A stretch of DNA of 64,000 nucleotides from Holtiella tumoricola (GTDB lineage Bacteria; Bacillota; Clostridia; Lachnospirales; Cellulosilyticaceae): the NCBI RefSeq assembly GCF_027857615.1, contig NZ_JAQIFT010000010.1, positions 1 to 64,000 on the forward strand, read 5' to 3'. The notes beneath the pieces are model-generated. The model was not told the origin of the DNA, ran no database searches, and saw only the letters and a list, made by a program, of their open reading frames with translations. Positions 63,722-64,000 of the stretch are shown piece after piece. Every line of letters starts with the position of its first letter. Within the stretch, counting starts at the first letter, position 1. The translations under genes were made by a program, and so were the position numbers.

Positions 63722-64000
63722 TTAACTTTCTAATATCAACTTTCTAATACTTTCAAATTGTTCCACCTCTGTATTGTATACTTTAAAGGATGGGCACAAC
63801 TTCTGCATCCATCTTCGCACTTGTTCTTGTTGTATACAGGGTAATGCCTTGAATAATTCATAGTCTTGTGCACCTGCCCTTTGAGCAATATAACGCATAC
63901 TTCTATAAACATCTTTTTCTCCTGGGTAAATAATATGTGCATCTCCTGCTGGAAGTTTCTTTCCCTTATGAGGACAACATGCCTCATGGTATAGATCTTC
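63722..64000 (-). CDS. C-terminal part of a DUF4091 glycoside-hydrolase-like protein (5'-truncated by window)
   Basis: An open reading frame enters from the right edge on the minus strand and ends at 63722; the last 92 aa are visible. LPAGDAHIIYPGE followed by SMRYIAQRAGAQDYELFKAL matches the C-terminal signature of DUF4091 proteins, a family linked to carbohydrate degradation. It lies 36 bp upstream of the YesN gene on the same strand, so it is probably the first gene of that operon and may act on the sugar the ABC system imports. Confidence 0.75.
   Translation of the reverse strand, partial: EDLYHEACCPHKGKKLPAGDAHIIYPGEKDVYRSMRYIAQRAGAQDYELFKALPCIQQEQVRRWMQKLCPSFKVYNTEVEQFESIRKLILES

Noticed and set aside
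63736..63987. 83-codon minus-strand frame at the right edge
   Set aside because: The adjacent frame, open to the window edge and ending at 63722, encodes a recognisable DUF4091 C-terminus; this one is its out-of-frame shadow.

Overview
The window is chromosomal DNA from a low-GC, spore-forming clostridial Firmicute. The SpoVB-type flippase, forespore-type LonB, DUF4364 protein, trigger factor-ClpP-ClpX-LonB-Lon-EngB block, strong AGGAGG ribosome sites and CCA-less tRNA genes all fit Clostridia. Large secreted proteins and a YesM/YesN-controlled sugar ABC system suggest a polysaccharide-degrading Lachnospirales relative such as Cellulosilyticum. That placement is inference; no 16S gene is present. 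I see no phage, insertion sequence, CRISPR array or plasmid functions. Most genes lie on the minus strand, and most transcription units end in long, nearly perfect hairpins.

Layout. 1-5.8 kb: typA, an amino-acid permease, a LysR regulator with a secreted flavodoxin-fold lipoprotein, and a small 2[4Fe-4S] ferredoxin. 6-11.4 kb: topoisomerase III, an acidic membrane protein and a large collagen-like surface protein. 11.5-14.2 kb: a methyltransferase-like protein, then a small alarmone synthetase followed by metA. 14.3-26.6 kb: spoVB facing rarA, a TrmB regulator with lysA, a soluble CZB-type chemoreceptor facing a THUMP RNA methyltransferase, phoPR, a YhcC-type radical SAM protein and a DUF4364 protein. 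26.7-35.5 kb: tRNA-Pro and tRNA-Gly, then engB, lon, lonB, clpX, clpP and tig (all minus strand).

35.6-44.5 kb: small uncharacterised genes, a DJ-1 protein, a CYTH phosphatase, a three-gene cluster of a radical SAM/SPASM protein with two methyltransferases, a transmembrane chemoreceptor and a half-size siroheme protein. 44.7-50.5 kb: a secreted X-Pro dipeptidyl-peptidase, a secreted copper-amine-oxidase-N protein, and a MerR/MATE efflux pair with a classic 19-bp-spacer promoter. 50.6-51.6 kb: ten tRNA genes with internal duplication, on the minus strand. 51.7-56.6 kb: a YfcE-type phosphodiesterase, RdgB, a modular cell-wall amidase and an MFS transporter. 56.8-64 kb: a sugar ABC transporter, its YesM/YesN two-component system, and the C-terminal end of a DUF4091 (glycoside-hydrolase-like) gene running off the window.

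Working together: the protein quality-control block (Tig, ClpXP, Lon, LonB) is a standard housekeeping unit. The right end is a carbohydrate-sensing and uptake locus. The more unusual content is a lipoprotein flavodoxin whose linker carries a flavinylation-like motif, the radical SAM/methyltransferase cluster, a chimeric DUF11/collagen protein, and an intrinsic terminator for spoVB embedded in the coding end of rarA.
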